DNA from: Symsagittifera roscoffensis
Lineage: Eukaryota; Xenacoelomorpha; Acoela; Convolutidae
Reading direction: 5' to 3'
NCBI RefSeq assembly: GCF_963678635.1
Contig: NW_026970671.1
Span: forward strand, 64,001 to 120,000
Length of the DNA stretch: 56,000 nucleotides
Shown here: in pieces, positions 22,582 through 33,518 of the stretch
Position numbering within the stretch: the stretch's first letter is position 1
How the letters are laid out: every line of letters starts with the position of its first letter
Program-made: the position numbers and the translations under genes
The notes under the pieces: model-generated
Database searches by the model: none
What the model was told of the DNA's origin: nothing
What the model saw: the letters and a program-made list of their open reading frames with translations, nothing else

Positions 22582-24147
22582 ATGAGTGATACCAACGACC
22601 AGTACGATTTACGAAGCTTCGCGAACGAGCAAGGCGATGTACGATCAGTTGCGAACGAGCAACCAGGTCAGAGCAATGCAAACGAGCAGAGCGATCAACC
22701 AGCTGTTGTGAGCGCGCAACATGGACAAAACGATCAGTCAGGACGAGCATACCTGAAGCTGGTTCACTCCAGAAGTGGTCACAAGACATGCATTTCTAAG
22801 CATAGGCATCGAATAAACACAATCCGATCGTCCAATCCAGTGACTGATCTTGCCGGCTTGCGAATTTCTCTTGCGGTCATAAGAGAGACCCTCACATCGA
22901 TCAGTGAAAAGGATCGATTGATAGAGGACGTTGTACCAGACGAACGTCTGCAAGCCGAGCTTGAAACGGCTTGTGAGTTCAGAGCGGAGGTACGAGAATT
23001 CATTCAGCAGACGAATGATTTCTTGGAAGATCAGCAAGCGTCTTCCAGAGGATCAACAGGAGAAGCGAGCGGGCTTCATACAATGTTCTCACCAAGATCA
23101 AGTCAGATCAAGCTGCCTAAGATAGATCTTCCCTCCTTCAGTGGGAAGTATACAGAGTGGACGAGCTTCATCGATCAGTTCGATTCTGCTGTACATGGAA
23201 ACCCAAACCTCCAAAACGCTGAGAAGTTGAACTACCTCAAGTCTTCACTTCGAGGAGAAGCACACGATCTGATCAAGAATGTAGCAGTAACAGACGTGAA
23301 CTACGAGCTCGCAAGGAGGACTCTAGTGGACCGATTCGACAACAAGAGGTTCATTGTGAGCATGCATCTCAGTGCTGTGTTAAGCTACCCGACTTTGAAA
23401 ACCGAAGATGGAACAAGCCTTAGGAAGCTTTTGGAATGTTTGCGCGAAAATGTGGCTGCATTAGAAGTGCAAGGCTGTAATACTCAAGACTGGGATCCAA
23501 TACTGGTTCATGTGATTGAGCAGAAACTGGATCCAGAAAGCCAAAAGCAATGGCAGCTTCACAACCCAGGAAGAGAGCTCCAGAAACTACACGAGCTTGA
23601 TGATTTCATTAGTGCGCGAGCGAGGGCACTAGAAGCAGTGAAGTCATCAATCACTTTACAGAAACCAACGACTCGAATTGAAGCACATGCTGATGTCCAA
23701 AGTAAAATCGACCGAAGGCAATCGTATGGAGCAACAACTGTGGACGAGCAATGTGTGTTTTGTGGAGCACTTCATACTGTAACTGCATGCAACGAGTTCA
23801 AGAAGTTGAAAGTACATACACGGAAAGACGAAGTGACTTCCAAACGACTGTGTTTTAATTGTTTGCGCCCAGGGCATATGGTAACGAAATGCCCAAGCAC
23901 TCACAATTGTAAGCAGTGTGGTAAAAGACACCATTCTCTTCTTCACGCGGACAGTCAGCACAGGGAACAACTTATTACAACTGAGAGAAAGACTGTGAAC
24001 GATTGTCATACGAGTGGAAACAACCTGTGTACTGTAATTAGTGCTACGGAACCTGACAAAACGGCCCTACTTGGAACTTGCAGAATACCGCTGTTCAACC
24101 ATCACAGACAAGAAATCATTTGCCGTGCCTTGATAGACAATGGATAG
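22582..24147 (+). pseudogene. gag: BEL/Pao polyprotein, Gag and start of protease
   Basis: 521 codons from ATG 22582 to an in-frame TAG at 24145. A Q/N-rich N-terminus with NEQ repeats (residues 7-50) is followed by a helical region and the BEL-type Gag domain (DUF1759 family) starting near residue 177 (LPKIDLPSFSGKYTEW). Three cysteine-rich knuckles lie at residues about 390-455, including CFNCLRPGHMVTKC and CKQCGKRHHSLLH. The frame stops immediately after the protease active-site residues LIDNG. The reading frame is not shifted: the next codons continue the polyprotein. Gag would package the RNA, and knuckles bind nucleic acid. The TAG is followed by CAGTTG, one base from the CARYYA context known for UAG readthrough, so leakiness cannot be excluded, though a simple nonsense change is likelier. 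Confidence 0.9.
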
Positions 24148-25338
24148 CAGTTGAACTGCGTCAGTGAAAGCTTCGTACGACGGAATGGATTGCCTCGTAA
24201 ATCAGTCAACCAAACAGTGAAACCAGTTGGAACTGCCCCCCCATTGGAGACGAGAGGACTGGCTCCGATAACTTTGTCATTGCCCGGAGAAGACACACTA
24301 CGAGCAGACTTCTTCATCATGCCTCAAGTCACATCAGATCTACCAGGAGACGATGTGGATGTACGCGAACATAACCTTCCATCTCGATATGCGCTGGCGG
24401 ATCCAGCTTTTGACAAAAGAGGAAGGATTGATCTTCTATGTGGCGTTGAACTGGCAAACGAGCTCACCACTGGTAAACGGATACGAGAAGGATCTCTCAC
24501 CTTGGATGAATCAATTTTTGGCTGGATTGTGAGTGGATCAGTACAGTTACTAAGCAAGTGCAATGCTGATAGAGTTTTGCAAACAAACTTCGTCCGTCAG
24601 GAGTCTGATCTGGACATCAGTCGCTTTTGGACAGTTGAGGACTTACCTTTGAACCGATGCCCTCGATCGAAGGATGAAGAATTTGTTGAGGATCATTTCG
24701 ACAAAACAACCATAATTAAGCCAGATGGTCGCTACTCTGTTAGTTTGCCTTTCAAGACAACCGTTGGAACCCTCGGCGAATGCAAAGCCAATGCACTCAA
24801 ACGATTCTTCAGTCTGGAACGCAAGCTTAAGCAGGATGTGGCTTTGTACACTCAGTACCGAGACTTCATCAAAGAGTTCCGAGACATGGGTCACCTAGAA
24901 GTCATACCACCAGATGAGCTCGCAATGTCAGAGAAAAGATGCTACTACCTTCCCCACCACTGCGTTCTAAAGGATAGTACAACTACAAAGCTACGAGTTG
25001 TCTTTGACGCTAGTGCTCTTACTAGTACCCGAATTTCACTGAACGATGCACTGATGGTTAGCCCTAAGCTTCAAGACGATTTGTTTGATCATCTGCTAAG
25101 ATTCCGATGCTACCCCATTGGAATCACCGGAGACATTGAAAAGATGTATCGTCAGGTGGCTCTTAACAAGGAGGATAAGGACTTCCACCAAATTCTCTGG
25201 AGAGATGTGCCCGACCAACCAATAGATACATACAGGATGACCCGAGTGACATATGGAGTTGCTAGCAGTTGCTATCACTCTGTTCGATCACTCATAGAAG
25301 CAGGAAAGCATTCTTGTGTCGAAGAAACAATCAGTTGA
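24148..25338 (+). pseudogene. pol: BEL/Pao polyprotein, protease to RT palm
   Basis: Continues in the frame of the preceding segment. It includes the rest of the A17/DUF1758-type protease (to about 24540, ending FGWIVSGS), then a spacer, then RT from about 24880. RT motif A context is RVVFDAS at about 24996-25016, and GDIEKMYRQVAL at 25130-25165 is a further palm block. The segment ends with TGA at 25336, directly before the DFYVDD catalytic motif of RT. No frameshift is present. RT copies the element RNA into DNA. The two stops are the only breaks in 1,776 codons. Confidence 0.9.
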
Positions 25339-27912
25339 GACTTCTACGTCGATGACTGGTTGACTGGCGCAGATGACATACCCTCGGCGAAGAAACTGAT
25401 CAATGACGTTAGATGTCAGCTAGCAACGAAACAGTTTCCTCTACGAAAATTTGTAAGCAGCTCAAGAGAAGTCATGGAATCCTTGCCCAGTGAGTTGCGC
25501 GAAAACGAACACGAGTTCTCAGCAAAAGACTACTCTGTGAAAGCATTAGGAATCAAGTGGCTTCCGACAAACGATGTCTTCGTCTTCAAAGTAGCCCACG
25601 ATCTGAAGGAGAACATGACAAAACGATCTCTACTCTCAGACATCTCTAAGATCTTTGATCCTCTGGGCTGGCTGACTCCGATGACGCTTCCGTTGAAACT
25701 CATCATGCAATCCTCTTGGTCGCGGGGAATCAATTGGGACGACAAACTCCCCGATGATATGATGGAGACGTTTCTAAGGTGGAGGACTAAAGTTCACAAT
25801 GTGGAGAATTTTGACATACCGAGACATGTTGTGGAGGACAGTTTTGAGCTTCATTTGTTTTGTGACGCATCAGAAACCGCATACTCCAGTTGTATCTACG
25901 TCAGGAACACAAAGACGAAGTCAACCAATCTTTTTGTGGCTAAATCAAGAGTGGCACCTTTGAAACCGTTGACGATCCCCAAATTGGAATTGTGTGCAGC
26001 TGTGCTAGGATGCAAGTTGCTGGACCATACGAGGAAAGCACTTCAAAAGATAGGACGGAATCCGAAGGAAGTTTTCGGTTGGACAGATGCCACGATTGTA
26101 CTTTGTTGGATCAACGAGACCCCAAACGTCTGGAACACTTTTGTTCGCAACCGAGTGCATGAAGTACAGGAGGTTTTGAAACCAGTCAACTGGCGACATG
26201 TACGAAGTGAGGAAAACCCAGCGAATGCTGCAACTCGTGGACTCGATGCAATGACGCTGAAAAACTCTTCACTGTGGTGGCATGGACCGAGCTGGCTCTC
26301 CGAACTTCGGATTCCAGACCAACCAAAGCTAACAAAAGTTGGTTCTGAAAGAAAGAAAAACGCAGTTGCCAACAGCTGCCAATTGGTCAAGCCTTCTTTG
26401 GACGCACTATTAGATCTGGAAAAATTCAGCAGTCTAGAGAAGTGCATTCGTGTACTGTGCTATGTTGCCTTTTTTGCACATCGAAACCAGAAGCACCCAG
26501 AAGATGGCAGTTACGTTCATCCAACTTCTTTGACGAATAGACGCAACGCCCTTCTGAAGCTAATACGAAACGAACAAACTAAGTTCTTCAGTGATGAACT
26601 AAGGGCATTGAATGCTGGCGAATCAGTTGCGAAGAAAAGCCATCTTCTGCGACTATACCCCCTCGTTGATGACGGACTCATCAAGGTGGGCGGGAGACTG
26701 AGTCAGAACCAAACTCTCGCAGATGATCAGCGCAACCAAATCGTGATACCCAAGAAAAGTCGACTGGCCAAACTCATCCTGCAGGACATTCATCTGAAGT
26801 ATATTCATGCTCCCGCAAATACGATCCTTGCTGAACTTCGACGACATTTCTGGATTGTGGACGCGCAATCAGCAATTCGTCACCTCATACGAAACTGTGT
26901 GAAGTGCCAACGATTCAACGCACGATCAAATCCACCATTGATGGGAGACCTACCCAAAGAACGAATAACGCCTTCGCCTCCATTCACTCACACTGGCGTG
27001 GACTTTGCTGGCCCTTTTGTGACACTGAATGGCAAACAGCTGTCAAAGTCATATTTGGCTTTGTTTGTTTGCTTCACAACAAAGGCCATACATTTGGAGC
27101 TAACATCGGGTTTGTCCTCCCAGTCTTGTACTGCTGCCTTGAGACGATTTTGTGCTAGACGTGGTGCTCCAGCAAGGATGTACTCAGACAATGGACTGAA
27201 CTTTGTTGGAACCAAAAATGAACTAAGGCAACTGCAAATGAACCTAACCAAGAAGTTCGGAACACAATCAATGCCAAGTGCCGCAGATGAGATTGGAATC
27301 ACTTGGACAATGATTCCACCAGGAGCTCCTCACTTTGGTGGACTTTGGGAATCGGGCGTGAAACTTGCGAAATCACATCTGCGAAGAGTCATGGGGAACA
27401 CTGTTTTGACATACGAGGAACTTTCTACTCTACTATGCGACATTGAAGCAATCCTCAACTCCCGACCACTCCTCCCGATTTCGACCGACGTTCTGGACCT
27501 ACGAACCCTAACACCAGCTATGATGGAGACAGGGAAAGAAATGCAGTACCTGCCAATACCAGTGCCCCCACTGACGACAAGTACACTCCAGCCCTTTGAA
27601 ACTCATCCAGCCAAACGCTGGGCACATATGCAGAAACTCATTGGAGTTTTCTGGAAGCGATGGAGCAAGGAGTACTTGTCTTCTCTGCAGCCACGGAAGA
27701 AATGGACTTCAAAACAACGAAATTTTGAAGTTGGTGATGTTGTGCTCCTGATGGACGAAAACCAACCCCCCTTACAATGGCCATTAGCTCGGGTTGTGGA
27801 AGTCTACCTTGGGAGAGACAGCCAATGTCGATCAGCTAAGGTCAGAACCGCGAGAGGCTGCTACGTCCGGCCTTGCATAAAACTAAGGAAACTCCCTGTC
27901 AGTGTTGAATGA
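25339..27912 (+). pseudogene. pol: BEL/Pao polyprotein, RT catalytic motif, RNase H and integrase
   Basis: Same frame again, open to TGA at 27910. YVDD (25345-25356) is the RT active site. RNase H follows at about 25850-26250, with FCDAS, KLELCAAVLG and GWTDAT carrying the acidic residues. The integrase zinc-binding part lies at about 26790-26930 (IHAPANTIL to CVKCQRF). The catalytic core shows GVDFAGPF (26995), YSDNGLNFVG (27182) and WESGVKLAK (27346), the D,D,E set. A C-terminal domain typical of BEL (DUF5641 family; FEVGDVVLLMDE) ends the protein. All catalytic residues I can check are intact, so this part alone looks functional in sequence. Confidence 0.93.
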
Positions 27913-27924
27913 ACTTGGCTCATT

Positions 27925-27939
27925 CAAGGTGGGCGGCAA
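27925..27939 (+). promoter_or_regulatory. BEL/Pao polypurine tract
   Basis: AAGGTGGGCGGCA lies directly before the TG of the 3' LTR, the expected place and composition of the plus-strand priming tract. Confidence 0.7.
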
Positions 27940-28528
27940 TGTTGCTTGCAACGAGCAACTTAGTGGAAAGAAAAATGGAATGAAATTTAATAACCGCCAA
28001 AAAACTGATTTAAAACAACAAAGATTGTTTCAAATGTTTGATTTAATCTACGCGGGGTTAATCCCTCTTTTATGTAATGTACTTTTAAATCGAATTATCC
28101 AAATTTTCAAAACAGCTTGTAATATTGATCCACATTAAGAAGCAGCAGTTGGGTGAGCCTTGTGACTCTGGTTTAGACAGATAGAGACTGGATCAAGGCT
28201 CATTGCACAAACTCAACGAGTAAAAAAATTGCGAATATTGCGATACAACGTTTTAGAGTTCTTGTATTGTAATGCTAGCATTAAATACTCGCTGCAGGCA
28301 CACGCCAAAAACCCATTGAAGTTGTATTGACATTTGCAAGACTTTTCTTCTTAAATAAAAGATGTTCAACTTCATTGTCTTGGTATACACAATGAAGCAG
28401 GTATAAGCTGTTCCCCTCCCTCTGATCTACAGTCATATCTTCGTTGAATCAAAGTTAAAGTAAAATCTCAGCTACGTCAAGCTGAGTTGGTCCGCTATTG
28501 AAAAGTTTTAGGCTTCGGCGAGAAACCA
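27940..28528 (+). repeat. BEL/Pao 3' LTR
   Basis: 589 bp, identical in length to the 5' LTR with six substitutions that I can see (in the CGCGG(G/A)TTA, TTTTA(A/T)AT, AA(T/A)ATT, CA(C/A)ATT, CATT(A/G)AATA and GAT(C/G)TAC contexts). AATAAA is kept. Confidence 0.95.
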
Positions 28529-28533
28529 GAGCA

Positions 28534-29350
28534 CTTAAGGGGTAAGGTAACGGATGAACAGCTCGAGGCCATCAAGGACGTTCTAGAGCGGAACGAGGAT
28601 GTTTTTTCGAGACATAAGGCGGACATTGGATGTTGCAATTTTGTTGAACATGAACTATAGCTTGAGGAGTCTGCGGTACCGCACAGGGAGGGGGCGAGGC
28701 GCATGACACCACACAAATCGGATAAGTGTAGGAAAGAGATAGAGACATTACTAGAGTATGATATGATAGAACCATCCAAATCACCATGGGCGTGTGGAGT
28801 AGTGATGGCCAAAAAGAAAGACGACCAATTGAGGTTTTGTTGTAACTTTCGGTGTGTGAACTCCATCACGGTGAAGGATGCCTATCCCATACCTCGGGTT
28901 GATGAGAACCTCTCGAAGTTAGGTGATGCAAAAGTTTTTACGACTCTTGATTTAGGTTCGGCTTTCTGGCAGGTCCCACTGAGGAAACAGGACAGGGACA
29001 AAACAGGGTTCGCCTGCGAGCTAGTGCTGTTTCAATGGAAACGAATGTCGTTTCGTCTTTGCAATGCCACGGCTACATTTCAACGGTTGATGGCACATGC
29101 ATTGAAAGCCATGACAAAGAAGTACGGCAATTTAGTAAGATGCTACGTGGATGACGTGGCTATAGCGACGCCAACACTGGAAGATCACATCGAGCGACTG
29201 GATGAGGTGTTTGCATGCATGAAGAGGTCGGGGCTAAAGTGCATACCATCAAAGTGCGAAATATTCAAGTATTCGATAAAATACTTGAGAAGGATGGTGG
29301 ACAGGCACGACATCAGACCAGATCCAGATGCAGTAGAAGCGATGCAGTAG
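28534..29350 (+). pseudogene. pol: Gypsy-type reverse transcriptase
   Basis: Resumes the host Pol after the BEL insertion. Upstream of the ATG at 28703 the frame already reads ERNEDVFSRHKADIGC and is broken by TAG at 28657. RT motifs are in order: PSKSPWACGVVMAKKK, RFCCNFRCVNS, TLDLGSAFWQVPL (motif A), FRLCNATATFQRL (motif B) and CYVDDVAIA (motif C, YVDD at 29144-29155). The frame ends at TAG 29348, just before a telomere-like insertion. All polymerase aspartates are present. Motif B reads FRLCNA where FGLCNA is usual, a change at a conserved glycine. Confidence 0.92.
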
Positions 29351-29354
29351 AAGC
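29327..29354 (+). repeat. 14-bp tandem duplication next to the telomere-like tract
   Basis: GATGCAGTAGAAGC occurs twice head to tail (29327-29340, 29341-29354). It shifts the RT frame and creates the stop at 29348. Immediately downstream is the CCCTAA tract. Confidence 0.85.
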
Positions 29355-29358
29355 GGTA

Positions 29359-29384
29359 CCTAACCCTAACCCCGACCCTAACCC
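29359..29384. repeat. Interstitial telomere-like tract 1 (CCCTAA orientation)
   Basis: 26 bases of CCTAACCCTAACCCCGACCC and so on lie between RT and RNase H coding. Gypsy coding similarity resumes immediately after (PKK then LMSFLGF in the next frame), so the tract sits inside the gene, not at an element end. Confidence 0.85.
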
Positions 29385-29984
29385 AAAAAAGTACACCAGT
29401 TGATGAGCTTCCTGGGTTTTGCGAACTTTTACAGGGATTTCATCAAGGGCTACGCGGACACGGTAGACCCGATGCAGCAATTAATGAGACACAAAGGCAA
29501 GAAGCTCACGTGGAACAATGCAGCTGAAGAATCATTCCAGAGAATAAAGAAAGAGTTGTGCGAGGCACCGGTGCTAGGGATGCCCACGGAAAAAGGGATG
29601 TACGTGCTAGACACGGATGCGTCGGTAGTCGCGATTTCTGGCATTCTCCATAAAGAACAGGAATGGAACGGAAAGACAGTCTTAAGACCAATAGCGTACG
29701 GGAGCAAAGTCTTGAGAGATACGGAAAAGAAGTTCGCGGCGCCGAAAGCAAAGATGTTCGCGGTGGTTACCTTTGTCGAGAAATATAGAGCATACCTAGG
29801 CAGTGAGCCATTCAAGCTGCGAGTCGACAACAGCGCACTCAGCTGGTTGAAGACGTACTCAATGAACCAGAGCTACATTGGAAAGTGGATAGTTCGCCTG
29901 GACGGGTACAACATGATAATTGAGCATAGAACAAAGCACAAACATCAAAATGCCGCTAGCTTGAGTAAGAAGACGGAGTTCTAA
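29385..29984 (+). pseudogene. pol: Gypsy-type connection and RNase H domain
   Basis: An open frame from about 29400 to TAA at 29982. It begins with LMSFLGFANFYRDFI, the RT thumb/connection start, and carries RNase H with VLDTDASVVAISGIL, GSKVLRDTEKKFA, EMFAV-like AKMFAVVTF and LRVDNSALSWL. It ends with HKHQNAASLSKK, the usual closing HxNADxLSR-like block with the central D changed to A. RNase H removes template RNA. The substitution in the last acidic position suggests decay even without the stop. Confidence 0.9.
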
Positions 29985-31022
29985 CAGAGACAGGAACAGA
30001 GGGAGGCGAATAGGCCAGAAACCAAAGATGGCTTCTCCTTCATGGATAAGGAAACGTATGATAGTCTTCCGCTCACGAGATGGCTCGAAAAGTCAGGCAA
30101 ACCGATAGAAGATCACCCCGAGTTATTAAAGGAGCCTCCAGTGAAAACAATCTTAAAGAAGACCCGAGGGATGCCGATAGGGATATTACTCAAGTCAAAA
30201 ATTGTGAGGGAGACGCTCAGGGCAAAAGGCTATGATCTCAACCAGGTATACATAGGAGATGCACAGATAGATGAAGACTTGATGAGATTACTCGAGAAAC
30301 TGGCTGATGATACACCCGTGGTCGAGGGAAAGGGTAAGGAGGAACCGGAAGTCACGTTACTGCGAAGGAATGAAACAGTTGGTTGCGAAGACTCATTAAA
30401 AGAAAGTAATCCTGATGGGAAAGAAATAGTGCAGTCACTGGTTGATAAAACCCCTGATGACACACTTGAGCAGACTCGGGTTAGGAAAAAGAAAGTGGCA
30501 TTTAAGGAGGAAGCTGAACACCGTGGAATAGGTCAAGAGTCCGGGAAGTGATCCACAGTGGAAGAATATGCTGGAGAAGAAAAATTGACCGGAGAGTGTG
30601 AAGGATGGGATGAAGATTCGGAAAAGAGCAGCGATGACCAAGATAGTCTATGCATAATACTGGCGGAAGATAAGATTAGACACCACGACAGGGAGCTAGA
30701 GACGGATCCCTCCTCAGGAATGTACAACTTGGATCAGCAAGAAGTGCGAGGAGGTGAAGAACTTGAGAAAATTGCGGTATCGAGGAAGCCGTTTAGGGAA
30801 TTATCATGCAACTCGAATGTCAGCACAAATCTGGTACCAGAAGACGATAGAAAGTTCATGAAGAGGATAGTGTGCGTAAAGCTGAAAGATGACATCCACA
30901 ACCCTGGGGAAATGAGTGGTCAGATAATGACACTAAAAGAACATGTCAAAGCGAGATATAGGCCGTCGGATCTAATAAGGGCCCAAAAGAATGACAAGAT
31001 GACAAGTAACCTCTCCAAATGA
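29985..31022 (+). pseudogene. pol: Long Pol tether between RNase H and integrase
   Basis: Same frame as the RNase H segment, with stops only at 29982 and 30549. The product is acidic and lysine-rich (EKLADDTP, KGKEEPEV, GWDEDSEKSSDDQDS) and has no recognised fold. About 345 codons between RNase H and integrase is long for a Gypsy Pol. It is better preserved than most of the element, with a single internal stop. Confidence 0.7.
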
Positions 31023-32209
31023 ATCCGGACGGGGTCCAAAGAGAAGGGGGACCTGGAAAAGACAGCTACAGGATCTTGAGCCAGTTCTACAAAGAAAGAA
31101 AATATTTACTCTATCACACAGCTGATCGGGTGGTAGCGTGCAAGAGGAAAGATGAGGAAAAGATAATACACAAGCATAACCTCATCATATTGCCACAGTT
31201 GTATCAGACTGAAGTGTTATTCAGGTTGCACGATCAAACAGGGCACCAGGTGATAGACAAGGTGCAACAGAGAACTTTTCACAATTTGATTGGCTAGGAT
31301 TAAGGAAAGCTTGCGAGAGATGGGTAAATGCATGCCTGGCATGCCTGCAAGTGAAAGACTCAAGGAAGATGAAGTTCCCACTCAAGTCTGTTGAGAGCTC
31401 GGAATTCAACGAAATTGTGCAAATAGACCACCAACAAATCTGTATGACAGAGTCGGGATATAACCAGATACTGGTCATTATAGATCACTTCACAAAGCTG
31501 GCAGAAGCGGTGCCGTGTCAGACAGCCACGGCAGAGGAGACTTGTGACCACCTGATCACACATTGGATATCGCGGTTTGGTTGTCCCATGACATTTCAGT
31601 CGGACAATGGCAAAGCCTTCGTGGGGAGACCTGACGAAAGAATCGATGAAGAGGTCGCACATAGCTCAAGCGCACTCAACGACCTACCATCCCCAGACCA
31701 ACAGGTTATTGGAGAGGCAGAATAGAACGTTGGTGAACATGCTGAGGGTATACTGCTCAAGGTATATGACAGATTGGGATAAATATCTGCCGCGGGTGGT
31801 ATGGGCGTACAACAGTACGCAACACCCAACGACTGGAATTATCCCATTCATTATGTTGACGGGCAAGGAAAAAGCAATGCCTCTAACATTCTTTTACCCG
31901 GAATACGAGGGGAAAAAGACGTCGCCTCAAGCTTATGTGAAAGAAGCGATCAGGAGACAGCAGGAACTAAACGAGCTCTACAGGAGGAACACTGCGCAAG
32001 CACAAATGAGACAGCGCAAGAAATACGATGAAAAGACATTGCAAGCGGAACCATATGCAGTGGGCCAGTACGTATGGGTCTTCCAGAATTTCATACCTCC
32101 CAAGAGGACAAAGAAACTACTTAAGAAATGGAGAGGGCCGTTCATGATAACAGAAGTACACCAACAAGGATGGTTCTACCGCTTGAGTACGGGGCGAGTA
32201 GCGCATTAA
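31019..32209 (+). pseudogene. pol: Gypsy-type integrase with GPY/F-like end
   Basis: Three overlapping frames. 31019-31297 has ILSQFYKERK and the HHCC histidines (FRLHDQTGHQ). After a frameshift near 31290, CERWVNACLACLQVK supplies the cysteines. The core begins with EIVQIDHQQICM (first Asp) and FQSDNGKAFVG (second Asp) in the frame 31351-31725. A shift near 31625 leads to the frame 31607-32209 with TTYHPQTNRLLERQNRTL (the Glu). WRGPFMITEVHQQGWFYRL near 32130-32190 is a GPY/F-like module. Integrase inserts the DNA copy into the chromosome. Two frameshifts inactivate it. Confidence 0.9.
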
Positions 32210-32964
32210 GAAAATCTGAACCCTCATATCTCATCACCAGAAGACTGGTTCGTACCGCAGAACATGGAGGGACACGAGTACCTACTGGTGGAGCCAGCGA
32301 GTGAGGTGAAAAGGCACCAGAGAGAAAAACGATGGCAACGATGGTTTGAGTTTGGGCGATAATGAAAAGATAGAAGCGGATTCAGAGGCGGAATCCTTTG
32401 TAGAAGAAGACTGGAATGATACGGAGCAGGACGAATTGCCAAAGTGGACGGAACCAGAGCTACCAACACCAGTGTGAGAACTAGGAGTGATATTCGTAGA
32501 CGGACATGCATGAGGTACAATAGGTACGGGGATGACTTCTTGATTGACAAGATACGGCCTGATGAATTGGGCGACCAGTTACTGAGTGTTAGCGTTTTGG
32601 TGGCGGACGATGAAAGGCAAATCATCAACGACAGCGAACACTACCCGAAGGCAGACTTCTCCACACCAGAACAAGAAACATAGGTGGAGCAGAGCGAGAT
32701 AGAGAGGAGGGATAACACAAACTTGAGAATACTAGAGTGGATGCGTGATGTCAGGAGCAAAGGATATGAAGGGCAAAACATCCAGCAGGTCGACGTGTCA
32801 GTAGAACAACACTTGAAAACAGAAGGTCCCCTCTTCGGTTGGACGGCAACCGACAGGTCGCTCGAAATACCACCAGATAATTTAGCCCCAGCATCATCGA
32901 CGGGACGTCGATAAATATTTTTGTCCGGGGAGTGGGTGTAGGACTTAACCACACCGAAAATTAG
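32210..32964 (+). pseudogene. C-terminal tail of Gypsy Pol
   Basis: Acidic, charged sequence broken into several frames (32444-32683 and 32684-32914). VRTRSDIRRRTCMRYNRYGD resembles the basic closing segment found after integrase in many Gypsy elements. No catalytic motif is seen. Stops at 32210, 32360, 32476 and 32681 break it. Confidence 0.5.
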
Positions 32965-33518
32965 ATGATAAAGAAGCTCAAGGAAGTGAGGGAAACAAGT
33001 GAGCTGGAACTGGATGAGGAGGAGGCTGAGCCTACCATAGGAAGGAACTTCAAGACAAAATTCGAAATTCCGTTTGAATACTCAGAGAAAATCATGACAA
33101 TCAGACAGGACCAGCGCGATTTGTATAACAGTGGACATGAGTTTCAGATCAAGACTAGAAGCCGACTTCAGCAGGGAGTATCAGAACGCTGCGTTACTAT
33201 TTAGGCAGAGACCGGGGTTGGAAGGAATGGCTGCTCTTCCCCCCATCAGTCTCACAAGATCCGGGGAAGTACTTGTGCTTTCTGGTAACGAGGGTCAGTG
33301 GAAGGAACACGATAGACCCTGAGCATGTGATACTGGCACTAACAAGACTGCGAGACTTCATGATCGAAAGAAGAATAATGGAGGTCCCGATGCCGGTCTA
33401 TGACCCAAACAGGGGCAAGTTGAGTCCGAGGGAACTACATGCTTTCCTACACGTGGTCTTCGCAGAAACGGAGATAATGGTACACTTACACAAGAAATAC
33501 TACTTGAGTATCGCTTGA
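32965..33518 (+). pseudogene. Macro-domain-like ORF (TARG1/Poa1p type) after Pol
   Basis: Frames 33131-33322 and 33273-33518 together follow the pattern of a small macro domain of the Poa1p/TARG1 group. DMSFRSRLEADFSREY fits the early ADP-ribose loop (usual form DLRMGxGxAxxF). KYLCFLVTRVSG fits the central YLVTK-like strand. LTRLRDFMIERRI, then MPVYDPNRGKLSPRELHAFL and VFAETEIMVHLHKK fit the (M)PRIGCGLxGLxWxxV loop and the last helix and strand. In that family the IGCGL loop contacts the distal ribose; here it reads VYDPNRGKL, so binding or catalysis may differ. The assignment is from remembered family patterns only. A frameshift near 33270 splits it. A related relic lies at 47360-47630. Confidence 0.55.

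Larger units (their letters stand above)
21915..28533 (+). mobile_element. BEL/Pao LTR retrotransposon nested in the giant element
   Basis: A complete element: 5-bp target duplication GAGCA at 21915-21919 and 28529-28533, 589-bp LTRs beginning TG and ending CA, and one long polyprotein frame (22582-27912). Five-base duplications are normal for BEL/Pao. The LTRs differ at 6 positions by my comparison, so the insertion is young relative to its host element. No env-like frame is present: the polyprotein ends 27 bases before the 3' LTR. It splits the Gypsy Pol just ahead of RT. Confidence 0.97.

Noticed and set aside
27913-27939. Room for an env-like gene in the BEL/Pao element
   Set aside because: Only 27 bases separate the polyprotein stop from the 3' LTR.
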